Below, piece after piece: positions 43,633 to 52,614 of a stretch of DNA of 64,000 nucleotides. The stretch's first letter is position 1. Every line of letters begins with the position of its first letter. The DNA comes from JACPDH01 sp041671505 (GTDB lineage: Bacteria; Acidobacteriota; Thermoanaerobaculia; Gp7-AA8). A model generated the notes under the pieces. It saw only the letters and a list, made by a program, of their open reading frames with translations. It did not search any database and was not told the origin of the DNA. Made by a program: the position numbers and the translations under genes. The DNA lies in contig JBAZBK010000001.1 of NCBI GenBank assembly GCA_041671505.1, positions 186,001-250,000 on the forward strand, written 5' to 3'.

Positions 43633-46122
43633 CTAACAACACGCGCTTCCGTCCGGCCCGCAGCACGCGTAGCCCGAGCGCTCCTCGCCCGGCTCGACGA
43701 TCGCGAAGAAACCGTTGTACGGGGCGTGCGAGAGCTTCGCGACCGTGTCGGTGCAGATCTCGTACTCCTCGTTGCGCGGGAACTGGTGCCCTTCCTCGTC
43801 GACGAACATCTTTCCGGGCCCGAGGTAGACCGCCTTGTGTCCCTTGAACACGCAGCCCTCCTTCTTCTCGAACTTCCAGCCGCGGACGGTGACCGAGTAG
43901 AAGGGATAGCCTTCGACGTCTTTCCAGTAGCTTTTCTTGAGCACTTCGATGCCGTAGAAGCCGGCGCGCTCGAGGCCCGCGACGAACTCCTCCTGCGTCA
44001 GCGCGCCGACGAGGCACTCGCCCCAGAGCTGCTCGTTGACCTTCAGGTGCGGCGGCACGTCGGTCTCCGAAACGATATCGGAGATGAGGATCCGGCCGTG
44101 GTCCTTCAGCACGCGCCACATCTCCTCGAAGACGCGCGGCTTGTCGGGCGAGAGGTTGATGACGCAGTTCGACGTGACGAGGTCGACCGAACGGTCGTCG
44201 ACCGGGATCGTCTCGAGGTAGCCCTTGCGGAAGTCGACGACGTCGTAGCCTAACGTCGCGGCGACCTTCGGCTTGTTCTCGTGGGCGACCTTGAGCATCT
44301 CGTCGGTCATGTCGACGCCGATCGCCCTGCCGGTCGCGCCGACGAACTTCGCCGCGATGAAGACGTCGATGCCGGCGCCCGACCCGAGGTCGACGACCGA
44401 CTCGCCTTCCTTGATGCCGGCGCTCGTCATCGGCGAGCCACAGCCGTAGAAGCGGTCGATGACGTCCTGCGGGATGTGGTCGATCGCCGAGGTGTCGTAC
44501 TTCGTCGGGCAGCAGAGCTCGGCCTGCGGGCGCTCGGCGGCCTCGCCGTAGAACTCGCGCACCTTCGCGCGCGGCTTGTCGACGTCGAACGAGAGGACGC
44601 AGTTCGAATGGAGCGTGAGGACAGGTTGCTCTGCCGCGGCGCCGTCGGCGACGCCGCAGGCGATCGCTCCCTGGCCCATGGCATGGAGGACGAGCGGCGC
44701 GTCGTAGCCGGAGCGGCGGTTCCTGCGGTCGCGCTTCTCCTCGCCGAGCTCGGTCATCACCTTTCTGGTCAGGGCGACGGAGATCGGGTAGTAGGGATCG
44801 ACTCCGAGGAAATCGCCCGAGAAGCAGAAGGCGTGCTCGAGATCGCCGCCGCCGGTGAAGAAGCGGAACGGATCGTTCCGGACCGAGGCCTTGTTCGCGA
44901 GCGTCGCCTCGCGCAGCCGCTTCACGGTTGCGGACTTCTCGAGGATCTCCTCGAGATCGTGGGTGCGGACGTCGCCGCATACGAGCGATGCCTCGTTCGC
45001 GAGCGCGGCGGACGGATAGACCTTGCCGTCGGCGTAGACGCAGACCGAATCCCAGCCGGCGTTGCCGAGGTCGTACTTCACACCCGGCACGCCGTTGACG
45101 CGGCGCTTCACCGCTTCGAGGTTGTCGAGCGTCGTTCCTGCGGCCGCCGCGGCGTCGATGACCTTCATGACCGCAGTGAGCAGCGCCACGTTCTCGGGGA
45201 AGAAGCCGTTGTTCGCCTCGACCGCGCGGCCGCGCTTGTGGCTCCACATGAGGTGCTGCGAGCGCGCGCCGACCTGGCGGACGATCGCGGGGATCTCGGC
45301 GAGCTCGTCGAGGTTCTCTTCGGTCGTCACGGTGGTCAGTGAGACGTCGAAGCCGAGATCGGAGAGGATCTTCGCGCCAGCGAGCGCCTTGACGAAGGTG
45401 CCTTCGCCGCGGATCGGATCGTTCGTCTCGGGGCGCGCGCCGTCGATCGACACCTGGAATCGCACCTTCGCGCGATCGAGAGAGGCGAGACCTTCGCGGA
45501 TGCGCCCCGCGAAGAGCGTCGCGTTCGTCAGGATGATGAACTCGAGGCCGTGGTCGTCGGTCGCGTGGTGGATGAGGTCGAAGATGTCCTTGCGGAGGAA
45601 CGGCTCGCCGCCGGTCAGGTAGATCCGCTCGACGCCGAGCGCCTTGCCGCGGTCGATGAGCTTGACGATCTCCTCGGTTGCCATCCCTGGGATGCCGCCG
45701 GGGCCCGACGAGACGAGGCAGTGGGTACAGCTGAGGTTGCAGGCGTTGTTGATCTGGATCCAGAGCTCGCGAAGACCGTCGGGCTGGATGAGCGCGGGGC
45801 GGCCGGCGTAGATCGCGGGTGCAAACGGCTCGGCAGAGAGCATCTGCGCGCGCTGGAGCGAGGTGAGGAAGTCGTGGACGTGGACCCACGCCTTCGCCGC
45901 TTCGAGCTTCTGCTCGGAGGCCCAGCGGGAGACGAGACCGCCGAACGTGAGCGGGCCTCCGTTCGACTGCGCATGCGCGATCGTCGACAGCAGGCGCGCA
46001 CCATTCGGCTCGAGCGCGATCCAGTTCGGCGCCGCCGCGTCGACTGCGTAGGTAATCTCGTTCTGCTCGAAGGTGTGGAGCGCGGGAACGTGGAGCGACG
46101 TGCGCTCGGTGAGCTCTGCCAT
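43633..46122 (-). CDS. PqqD-like / radical SAM-SPASM / ArsM trimodular fusion enzyme
   Basis: An 829-aa fusion. Residues 20-100 resemble a PqqD/RRE winged helix (WIALEPNGARLL and HDFLTSLQRAQML). Residues 115-450 are a radical SAM domain with the iron-sulfur cysteines C128, C132, C135 and LTGGEPFLRKD, then a short SPASM part with C361, C382 and C433. Residues 520-829 are an ArsM-type arsenite methyltransferase: SAM site DLGSGAG (578-584), the arsenic-binding cysteines C561 (YGCGSP), C653 (SNCVINL) and C703 (WGECLVGAL), and Cys-rich ends (C537-C538, C820-C821, C828-C829). GGAGG precedes the ATG at 46122. It may couple arsenic methylation to radical chemistry, or modify a peptide; the substrate is unknown. 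Confidence 0.9.
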   Translation of the reverse strand: MAELTERTSLHVPALHTFEQNEITYAVDAAAPNWIALEPNGARLLSTIAHAQSNGGPLTFGGLVSRWASEQKLEAAKAWVHVHDFLTSLQRAQMLSAEPFAPAIYAGRPALIQPDGLRELWIQINNACNLSCTHCLVSSGPGGIPGMATEEIVKLIDRGKALGVERIYLTGGEPFLRKDIFDLIHHATDDHGLEFIILTNATLFAGRIREGLASLDRAKVRFQVSIDGARPETNDPIRGEGTFVKALAGAKILSDLGFDVSLTTVTTEENLDELAEIPAIVRQVGARSQHLMWSHKRGRAVEANNGFFPENVALLTAVMKVIDAAAAAGTTLDNLEAVKRRVNGVPGVKYDLGNAGWDSVCVYADGKVYPSAALANEASLVCGDVRTHDLEEILEKSATVKRLREATLANKASVRNDPFRFFTGGGDLEHAFCFSGDFLGVDPYYPISVALTRKVMTELGEEKRDRRNRRSGYDAPLVLHAMGQGAIACGVADGAAAEQPVLTLHSNCVLSFDVDKPRAKVREFYGEAAERPQAELCCPTKYDTSAIDHIPQDVIDRFYGCGSPMTSAGIKEGESVVDLGSGAGIDVFIAAKFVGATGRAIGVDMTDEMLKVAHENKPKVAATLGYDVVDFRKGYLETIPVDDRSVDLVTSNCVINLSPDKPRVFEEMWRVLKDHGRILISDIVSETDVPPHLKVNEQLWGECLVGALTQEEFVAGLERAGFYGIEVLKKSYWKDVEGYPFYSVTVRGWKFEKKEGCVFKGHKAVYLGPGKMFVDEEGHQFPRNEEYEICTDTVAKLSHAPYNGFFAIVEPGEERSGYACCGPDGSACC

Positions 46123-46193
46123 GGATTCCTCCGTGCCGGCCGTGAAACGGACCGGGACTCGTGATGGACTGCGATACCGGGAATGGAGGCCGG

Positions 46194-46907
46194 TTAGGCG
46201 GCGGGCGGGGCGCGGAGAAGGCCGGCGGAGGCCCGGTCGCACCGGCGGGCGCGGGGACGCGGGGACACGGGAGGAAGCTTGCGGCAGAGCAGCGCGCGGA
46301 GAGTGCGCCGCAACAGGGTAAACCGAGGGTCGAGCGCCGCCGTTAGGCGTTCGGCGTCGGCGAGCGAGTCGATGTCGTCGAGCTGCTCGAGGGTGAGCAC
46401 CGTCAGCCCCGATCTGGTTGCTTCCGTGCAGAACGCAGCCGCGGCGTCAGGCGAGCACCAGGCAATGGCCGACCAGTCGATCGACATGCCTCGACGAAAA
46501 CCGGCGAGATAGAAGCCGCCGTCACCGCTCGGGCCGAGCACGGATGCGTTCTCGCTCGACTCCAGCCACGCGAAGCTTCGTTCGAGGGTCTCGCGTCGCA
46601 GCCCGAGCACGTCGCCCGCCAGCAGTACGACGGAACCGTAGCCGGATGCGAACGCGACCGAGACGGCATCGCCTACCCTGTCAGCGAGCGCGCTTGCCGG
46701 CGTCCGCAGCCTCACGCCCGGCGCGTCGACGAAAAACCCTTCGTCATCGTCGCCTGCCAGCAGGAGATCGGTGCAACCCATGCCGCGCGCGGTTTCTGCG
46801 AGCCACTCGTGCACGACGCCGAGGAAACGCGGAGGAAGCCCCTTCGCGCGCTCGTCCCTGAGGGAGTTGCCGGTAAAAAGGATGACTGCTCTCGATGCGT
46901 TCTTCAT
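46194..46907 (-). CDS. TIGR04282/DUF2064 arsenosugar-type glycosyltransferase
   Basis: GT-A glycosyltransferase of 237 aa. It has a DUF2064-like nucleotide-sugar core (AVILFTGNSLRDERAKG, VVLLAGDVLGL with a GDVLGL strand, VLGPSGDGGFYLAGF) and belongs to the family that NCBI names arsenosugar biosynthesis glycosyltransferase. The start at 46907 is chosen by the GAAGG ribosome binding site and the family N terminus. It lies 71 bp upstream of the rSAM-ArsM gene on the same strand, so the two are probably co-transcribed. In known clusters such enzymes act after arsenic methylation; the donor sugar is not clear here. Confidence 0.75.
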   Translation of the reverse strand: MKNASRAVILFTGNSLRDERAKGLPPRFLGVVHEWLAETARGMGCTDLLLAGDDDEGFFVDAPGVRLRTPASALADRVGDAVSVAFASGYGSVVLLAGDVLGLRRETLERSFAWLESSENASVLGPSGDGGFYLAGFRRGMSIDWSAIAWCSPDAAAAFCTEATRSGLTVLTLEQLDDIDSLADAERLTAALDPRFTLLRRTLRALLCRKLPPVSPRPRARRCDRASAGLLRAPPAA

Positions 46908-47266
46908 GCCTTCGGTCGGAGAAGCCCACTTAAACCATAGAGCGGGGTCTTCATCAATGGAAACACGGACGAAGCCGGAACCGACTTGATTGCAGGCCCC
47001 GGTCTTCGATACCCACACTGGCGTTCGCCGGTCGTTACCGACACTCTCCGGGCCGTCGACGAAGATCGTCGATCAAGCCTCAGAACGGAGGCAGAATGCG
47101 CGTCGTGATTCGCTGTAGACTCGGGCGCGCGTCGTCAAACCGCGGCGCTGATTCAATGCCTGAGAAAATCGTGGACGCAATCACGCCGATCCCGCACTCG
47201 TCTCTCGACACCTGTCACGCGGCGGAGACCGCCGAATCGTCACCGCAACGCACAGAGAGGAACGAC
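46908..47266. promoter_or_regulatory. Divergent promoter region between the two arsenosugar-type glycosyltransferases
   Basis: This 359-bp gap separates the divergent glycosyltransferase genes and should hold the promoter for the ArsM fusion operon on one side and the GT-2 gene on the other. A frame continues upstream of the plus-strand gene, but its sequence is not family-like. I see no clear ArsR- or PhoB-type box. Confidence 0.35.
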
Positions 47267-47986
47267 GTGGCGAGCTCCAGGGATACCGCGCAGGAGATGC
47301 GAATCTCGGTCGTCGTGCCCGTTCTGAACGAGGAGGCGAGGATCGGTCGCTGCCTGCGCGAGCTGGCGCGATTTCCGTTTCACGAGGTGATCGTCGTCGA
47401 CGGTGGAAGCAGCGACGCCACGCGGGCGCTCGCTGCAGGATATCCCGGCGTTCAGCTCCTCGAGGCCCCGGCCGGTCGCGCGACGCAAATGAACGAGGGA
47501 GCGCGCAGGGCGACGGGCGAGCTGCTGCTCTTCCTGCACGCGGACGTCTCTCTGCCGCCTGACGCCGTCGCGCAGATCCGAACGGTCATGACCGCGAGCG
47601 AAACCTCCGCCGGCGCGTTTCGAACCTGGACCGTGGCCGACGTGGAAGGACGCCGACCCTGGTGGAGCCCACTTCTCCACCTCGCCGACCTGCGCTCGAG
47701 ATATTCGAAGCTGCCGTACGGCGATCAGGCGATCTTCGTCAGGCGATCCGATTTCTGGAAGGCGGGCGGTTATCCGGAGATCCCGCTGATGGAGGATCTC
47801 GAGCTCAGCCGGAGGCTGAGCCGCATCGGAACGATCCGGGTCGCGCCCGCGAACGTCCTCGTTTCGGGGCGCCGCTTCATCGAGCGCCCCTGTTACTTCT
47901 TCCTCGTGGTCAATTCGTTCCCGCTCCTCTACCGCCTCAAGGTGCCGCCACGTCTGCTTGCGCGTGTCTATCGCGCCGTTCGTTGA
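47267..47986 (+). CDS. TIGR04283 family glycosyltransferase (GT2)
   Basis: GT2 family enzyme of 239 aa. It has the typical VVVPVLNEEARIGRCL start, VDGGSSDATRAL, and the metal-binding HADVSLPPD, with SKLPYGDQAIFVRRSDF and PEIPLMEDLELSRRL in the C-terminal half, which match the TIGR04283 group associated with arsenosugar and radical SAM clusters. I use the GTG at 47267 because AGAGAGGA lies six bases before it. It is divergent from the TIGR04282 gene. The last 50 bp overlap the end of the convergent GT-C gene. Confidence 0.8.
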   Translation: MASSRDTAQEMRISVVVPVLNEEARIGRCLRELARFPFHEVIVVDGGSSDATRALAAGYPGVQLLEAPAGRATQMNEGARRATGELLLFLHADVSLPPDAVAQIRTVMTASETSAGAFRTWTVADVEGRRPWWSPLLHLADLRSRYSKLPYGDQAIFVRRSDFWKAGGYPEIPLMEDLELSRRLSRIGTIRVAPANVLVSGRRFIERPCYFFLVVNSFPLLYRLKVPPRLLARVYRAVR

Positions 47987-49481
47987 CGAGGACGCCGGCC
48001 CGACACTCTTCGACGGCGAGCCGCAGCGCCTTCGATGACGTCGTGCGCGCGTCAGCTTCGGAGAAGCTTTGCTCTCTGTCGGTGCTCCCGAGACAGTCAC
48101 TCCGGGTTCCCCTCCACTGGCCGGCCAATGCAAGGAGAATGAGCCCCGCCTCGACGGCGAGAAGCCCGCTTCGCGTGGTCCAGTCGACCATCATCGGAAA
48201 CGCCAGAACCAGCGCGGCCGACATCGCGATCCAGGCGCGCCGCCCTCCGGCGACGGCCAGCGCCAGCGGCCACGGCGCATACCAGGGCATGAGGGTCGGG
48301 GAGCAGAGAAGGAGAATCCCGAGGGTGTCGGCCGCGCGCCCGGAGAACGATGCCGAGGATGGCTTCCGGGTCGCGATGTACGCGACAGCAAGCACGATGA
48401 CACTCGCGAGGAGCACGCGCGTCACCCGGCCCGGGTCGTTCGTTAGGCCCGACAACAGATAACGCATTAGTGTGAACGACGCGGAATTGAACTCCCAGTT
48501 CTGCGCGAACTGACGGAAGCTCGCACTCAGACCCTCATCGACCAGCAGCAGGGGGGATGCGACGAGCACAAGCGTCAGCGCGACGCCCGCCGCTCCACGC
48601 TTCCCGGCCGTTCTCACGAAGAGAGGCACGAGGACGAGCGGGGCGACCTTCGTCAGGATTGCAAGACCGAGGGCGACACCGGAGGCGGAATAGCGGCTTC
48701 GGGTAATCAGGTACGCGCTCCAGGTCATGCACGCAACCGCGACGACGTCGACGTGCGCGGCTCCGGAAAACATCAGGATCACGAGCGGGTTCCAGGCGTA
48801 GAGCAGCGCGATCGACGGCGGGCGATCGAGCCGCCGGAGGAGAAGCAGGAGCGCCGCAATGCCCGCCATGTCGACGGCTACGAGCACGAGCTTCAGCGCG
48901 ACCACGCTTCCGGGAGCGACGAGATAGGCGCCGAGAAAGACGGCCTGCGCCACGGGCGGGTAGATCGTGGCGAGGTCAGGGTGATTGACGTTGCTGCGGA
49001 TGACTCTCCATCGGCCTGACGGGCCGGCCCCGCTCGCGAGGCGGTCGAGCTCGGGATCGATCGGGGCCGCCCGGTACGGATTCGACGTCTGCGCCGCGAC
49101 ATGAGCGTCCCAGAGATAGCGCCATACATCGTCGTCGAGCAGAAGTTCGCGTCGGAATCGCACCTCTCCCCCGCTCATGTCTTCGCGGATCATCGTCATT
49201 CGATCGCTCACACCGGCATCGGGAGGAAGCCCGAGTGGAACCAGCGTCAAGCGAAACGCGAGCGCAACGAGCACGATGAGACGGGGCCCCGGAGACGCGG
49301 CATCGCGGCGCGTCACGAAATAGGCCGCCGCCAGCAGCGTGAAGAGGCTCCCGACGATCAGCATCAGCCATTCGAGATCCCGCGGTGGATCGAGTGTGAG
49401 AAGTGACGCGTAGCCGATCTCCGAAGCGATCACGGCGCCGACGAGCGCGACCTTGCGCCGGTTCGTCACCGCAGCGCCCAT
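47937..49481 (-). CDS. GT-C family polyprenol-phosphate sugar transferase
   Basis: Integral membrane glycosyltransferase of 514 aa with about 11-12 TM helices and an acidic pair in the first luminal loop (LLLDDDVWRYLWDAHVAA), typical of the GT-C fold (GT83/GT87 mannosyltransferases). NPYRAAPIDPELDRLA and TIYPPVAQAVFLGAYL are found in many members. The C-terminal 60 residues are hydrophilic and overlap the convergent glycosyltransferase gene by 50 bp. It overlaps the upstream GT2 gene by 16 bp, so both probably act in one path: the GT2 makes the lipid-linked sugar and this protein uses it outside the membrane. Confidence 0.8.
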   Translation of the reverse strand: MGAAVTNRRKVALVGAVIASEIGYASLLTLDPPRDLEWLMLIVGSLFTLLAAAYFVTRRDAASPGPRLIVLVALAFRLTLVPLGLPPDAGVSDRMTMIREDMSGGEVRFRRELLLDDDVWRYLWDAHVAAQTSNPYRAAPIDPELDRLASGAGPSGRWRVIRSNVNHPDLATIYPPVAQAVFLGAYLVAPGSVVALKLVLVAVDMAGIAALLLLLRRLDRPPSIALLYAWNPLVILMFSGAAHVDVVAVACMTWSAYLITRSRYSASGVALGLAILTKVAPLVLVPLFVRTAGKRGAAGVALTLVLVASPLLLVDEGLSASFRQFAQNWEFNSASFTLMRYLLSGLTNDPGRVTRVLLASVIVLAVAYIATRKPSSASFSGRAADTLGILLLCSPTLMPWYAPWPLALAVAGGRRAWIAMSAALVLAFPMMVDWTTRSGLLAVEAGLILLALAGQWRGTRSDCLGSTDREQSFSEADARTTSSKALRLAVEECRAGVLVNERRDRHAQADVAAP

Positions 49482-50194
49482 CGGAAGATCGTGTAGAGAA
49501 TCTTGTATCCGGCTCGAACCGTTCCGACGACCGTGCCGCTGATCTTCGACGTACCGACACGATCGCGATACGCGACCGGCACTTCGCCGACGCGAAGCCC
49601 ACCTCGGGCGGCCTTGATCTGCATCTCGACGGTCCAGCCGAAATCGCGGTCGGCCATGCCGAGCGCGTCGAGCGCGCTTCGCCGGATGGCGCGGAACGGA
49701 CCGAGGTCGGTGAAGCGCTCGCCCCAGAACAGTCGGATCAGGCGCGTGGCGAGCCAGTTGCCCCAGCGCTGCTGCGGCGTCAGCGCGCGCCTCGCGGCGG
49801 CGCGGATGGTCCTTGATCCTACGATCATGTCTGCGTCGCCGGAGACGATTGACTCGACGATGCGCGGCAGATCCGCGGTGTCGTCACTGTAGTCAGCGTC
49901 GAGGAACACCACGATCTCCGTCTCTCGATCGAGCGCCGCGATGCCCGCAAGACAGGCGGATCCATATCCCCGGCGCGGCTCCGAGATGACGCGTGCCCCT
50001 CCTGCTCTCGCGACCGCCGCGGTCCGGTCGGTGCTCCCGTTGTCGACGACGATCACGTCGTCGATCCAGTCTCGCGGCATGTCGCGGAGCACGAGGCCGA
50101 TGGATGGCTCTTCGTTGAATGCCGGAATGATCACGGCGATCCGGGGCCGGCCCGGAACCGAGTCGAAGACGAGATGCATCTGCGTGATCGTCAT
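49466..50194 (-). CDS. Polyprenol-phosphate mannosyl/glucosyltransferase-like GT2
   Basis: GT2 enzyme of 242 aa like dolichyl-phosphate mannose synthase. It has AVIIPAFNEEPSIG, VVDNGSTDRT and the DxD motif in VFLDADYSDD, with FTDLGPFRAIRRSAL and YRDRVGTSKISGT in the C-terminal half, the typical positions of this family. There is no C-terminal membrane domain, so it acts at the cytoplasmic face. I use the ATG at 50194; a longer frame to 50332 is not conserved-looking. It probably charges a polyprenyl phosphate with a sugar for the GT-C enzyme encoded next. Confidence 0.85.
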   Translation of the reverse strand: MTITQMHLVFDSVPGRPRIAVIIPAFNEEPSIGLVLRDMPRDWIDDVIVVDNGSTDRTAAVARAGGARVISEPRRGYGSACLAGIAALDRETEIVVFLDADYSDDTADLPRIVESIVSGDADMIVGSRTIRAAARRALTPQQRWGNWLATRLIRLFWGERFTDLGPFRAIRRSALDALGMADRDFGWTVEMQIKAARGGLRVGEVPVAYRDRVGTSKISGTVVGTVRAGYKILYTIFRWALR

Positions 50195-50584
50195 CCAGCT
50201 GCTCTGTCGTTCCACTCTGTCGCGATGATGATATTGCGCTGTCGAATCGCCCCCGGAAAACGTCGGCTGGCCCGCCTCGAACGGGAAGGCAATGCTCGTC
50301 GACCCGGCCGGCGCTCTCCAAAGACGGTTCAAGATGCGTGTTGATTGCGCCCCACGCGAGCGGGAGGCGTAGCGGCCCGACTGTCGATCATCTCAATCAG
50401 ATCGGGCGGCCATCCGTCCTGTGCTCGACGCCAGGAGGCGTCGCTTCACAAGAAGAACAGAATGGCCCCGCACGCTCGCAGCGAGCCAACCCGAAGTGAT
50501 CCGGCGTCCGGCGTACTGCTCTCGCAAGGCAAACCGCGCGGCCGTACGTTTCGAACCATGTCGTCCACAGTAATGAGGTGAAGC
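50195..50584. other. Divergent intergenic region
   Basis: A 390-bp gap between the GT2 gene and the divergent TVP38 gene. No protein with a convincing start or family match is visible; the frames that cross it are low-complexity. It should contain both promoters, but I cannot assign boxes. Confidence 0.35.
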
Positions 50585-51307
50585 GTGAACAAGAGTGGTG
50601 TCATCAGGCTCGTCGTCCTCGCCGCGATCGTCGTCGGTGCCGTCGTATTGCTCAGGTCGCTGCCGATCGCGGAGGCACTGCCGGGCATCCTTGCATGGGT
50701 GAAGGGCCTCGGCTGGGTCGGAGCCGTAGTCTTCGCTGCCGCCTACGTCGTCGGAACCGTGATTTTCTTCCCCGGCTCGATCCTCACGCTCTCCGCCGGG
50801 TTTCTGTTCGGACCGTTCTGGGGCACCGTGATCGCCTCGCCGGCAAGCGTGCTGGGAGCGACCGCGGCGTTCGTGCTCGGCAAGACGGTGGCGCGAAACT
50901 GGGTCGCAGGCAAGGTGGAGTCGAGCCCGCGCTTCGCCGCGCTGCAGTCGGCGATCGGCCGCGAGGGAACGAAGATCCTCATGCTCGTCAGGCTGTCGCC
51001 TGTCTTCCCGTTCAGCCTCGTGAATTACGCATTCGGCCTCACAAAGATCTCGCTGCGCGGCTACATCCTCGGCTCCTGGATCGCGATGCTGCCCGGCACC
51101 TTCCTCTATGTCTATCTCGGCTCGTTGATTCCTGACGCGGCGTCGATTGCCTCGGGAGCCCGTCCCGCCGGTCAGGCCGCGGGCGCGCAACAGTACCTAC
51201 TCTGGATCGGCCTTGCGGCTACGGCCCTGGTCGTGGTCTTCGTGACGCGGACGGCGCGCAAGGCACTCGCAAAGGCGGCGCCGGAGCTCGGGGCGAGCGA
51301 GCAGTAG
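50585..51307 (+). CDS. TVP38/TMEM64 (VTT domain) membrane protein
   Basis: Integral membrane protein of 240 aa with about six TM segments. The VTT domain (about 45-200) has FPGSILTLSAGFLFGPFWG, GATAAFVLGKTVARNWV and the conserved RLSPVFPFSLVNYAFGLT. These proteins, found in the DedA superfamily, are linked to lipid scrambling and envelope homeostasis; the specific function here is unknown. The start is GTG with GAGGTGAAG upstream. A perfect hairpin (51322-51350) follows the stop codon. It may serve the same envelope pathway as the polyprenol glycosyltransferases upstream. Confidence 0.88.
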   Translation: MNKSGVIRLVVLAAIVVGAVVLLRSLPIAEALPGILAWVKGLGWVGAVVFAAAYVVGTVIFFPGSILTLSAGFLFGPFWGTVIASPASVLGATAAFVLGKTVARNWVAGKVESSPRFAALQSAIGREGTKILMLVRLSPVFPFSLVNYAFGLTKISLRGYILGSWIAMLPGTFLYVYLGSLIPDAASIASGARPAGQAAGAQQYLLWIGLAATALVVVFVTRTARKALAKAAPELGASEQ

Positions 51308-51321
51308 CGGCGACGAGACAA

Positions 51322-51350
51322 CGACGAACGGTCGAGATGGCCGTTCGTCG
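51322..51350. terminator. Terminator-like hairpin between convergent genes
   Basis: A perfect 10-bp stem, CGACGAACGG (51322-51331) and CCGTTCGTCG (51341-51350), with a 9-nt loop. It lies 15 bp after the stop of the TVP38 gene and 60 bp before the end of the convergent small gene. There is no U-tract, so termination is only suggested. Confidence 0.5.
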
Positions 51351-51409
51351 AATTGCCCACCGCTCACTGCCCGACGCCCCGAGGACTGCGCGGCCCCGTC
51401 GGCACGCCG

Positions 51410-51658
51410 TTACCGATCCTCAGCAGGATCGACGCGGTGGAGCTCGGGAGTGTCCTTGCAGATCGCGCAGTGTTGCCCTTTGCGAGCCTGAACGTACCGT
51501 GATGTGGTGAACACCAATGCCGCAATCGCCCCCCAGATCGCACCTTCGATCATGGAGTGCGTCAGGTCGTGTCCTCGTAGCAGTTGGGCGCCGGTGATCA
51601 CCACGAACGCCCCGAGAAGGACGGTAAAGAACCGCCTGATCCAGAATGCCTTGCCCAT
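51410..51658 (-). CDS. Small membrane protein with C-terminal CxxC
   Basis: A protein of 82 aa with two hydrophobic helices (about 9-27 and 38-54), then a short tail containing HCAICKD. A strong GGGAGGAAG ribosome binding site supports it. I recognise no family. The cysteine pair could bind metal or be redox-active at the cytoplasmic face. It is downstream of the hydrolase operon and separated from it by 140 bp. Confidence 0.65.
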   Translation of the reverse strand: MGKAFWIRRFFTVLLGAFVVITGAQLLRGHDLTHSMIEGAIWGAIAALVFTTSRYVQARKGQHCAICKDTPELHRVDPAEDR

Positions 51659-51798
51659 TCACTTCCTCCCTCACTGCGCGTTAGGCCGATTCACCTTCGA
51701 ACCCTGCATGCAAGAAACACTGTCTCGCCTCTTCGGTGTGTGGTCCAGTCTGACGGCGGCCTGAGTGCTGGACCCGGGCCACCGTCAGATGGAGTAGT

Positions 51799-52614
51799 TC
51801 ACGCGTGCTTCGTGATGAACCGTTCGAGGAGAGACGCAAGGTAGACCGGCGTTTCCTGCATCGGGTAGTGACCGGCGTCGGTGATGAACTCGAACTCGAT
51901 GTGCGGATACCAGGCTCCGAACGTCGAGCGCAGGTGTTCCTCCTGGAATCCCGGGAGGTCCTGCCGTCCGCCGATCACCAGCATCGGCGTCTGAATCGAC
52001 GCACTTCGTGCCTCTGCGGAGAAGTCGGTCTCGAGCCACATCTGGAAGTAGCCTTTGAGTGCCGCCGTCGATGCCGTCGCCAGATGTCGGTCGGTCTTCA
52101 CCGTCTCCCATCTCCCGGACAGCCGCTGGCCTGTGAGCAGGGAGAAACCCTGCTGCGAGAGCTCGCGCTCTCCGATCAGCGACCAGAGAAAGTCCTTCGT
52201 CGCCAGGTCGGCGGGATATCCGCCAGCCGACACCGGCGTGATCGCGATGACGCTCTTCAGGCGGCCCGAGCTCACGTTCCAGTCGTCGAGCGCCATGCGC
52301 TGCACGACCATCCCGCACATCGAGTGCCCGACGACATGGAACCGCTTCCATCCCAGGGAATCGGCGAGGCGAAAGGCGTCCGCGGCCACTTCCTCGGCCG
52401 TGTACAGTCCCGCAATGTCGCGAGACAGTCCGTACCCGCGTAGATCGACGAAGGCCAGGGTGAAGATCTCCGGATCGAGGTACGGGAGCAGCGGCTCGAA
52501 ATTCGCCGCGTCTCCCATCCAGTCGTGAAGCACCAGGACCTTGTCCTCACCGCGGCCGTGAAGGCGATGTCCGAGGATCGGCTCTGCCGACAGAGTGTTC
52601 TCGAGCACGCTCAT
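51799..52614 (-). CDS. Alpha/beta hydrolase
   Basis: Hydrolase of 271 aa. The oxyanion segment LHDWMGDAANF, the nucleophile elbow GHSMCGMV (the fifth residue is Cys, where Gly is usual), and the catalytic His in TDAGHYPMQETP are visible. The length and the lid region suggest an esterase or C-C hydrolase; the substrate is unknown. It begins within the last codons of the AhpD-like gene (4-bp overlap, ATGA), so the pair is co-translated. Both are probably controlled by the TetR regulator through the operator at 53258. Confidence 0.88.
   Translation of the reverse strand: MSVLENTLSAEPILGHRLHGRGEDKVLVLHDWMGDAANFEPLLPYLDPEIFTLAFVDLRGYGLSRDIAGLYTAEEVAADAFRLADSLGWKRFHVVGHSMCGMVVQRMALDDWNVSSGRLKSVIAITPVSAGGYPADLATKDFLWSLIGERELSQQGFSLLTGQRLSGRWETVKTDRHLATASTAALKGYFQMWLETDFSAEARSASIQTPMLVIGGRQDLPGFQEEHLRSTFGAWYPHIEFEFITDAGHYPMQETPVYLASLLERFITKHA

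Noticed and set aside
42479..45889. A single 1136-codon minus-strand frame running from PstS through the ArsM fusion
   Set aside because: Only its last 293 codons encode PstS. The remainder crosses the REP locus and lies in a frame different from that of the ArsM fusion.
43633..46122. A plain ArsS arsenosugar radical SAM enzyme
   Set aside because: The rSAM half has the GGEP and SPASM-type pattern, not the ArsS pattern, and carries an ArsM domain and a PqqD-like domain.
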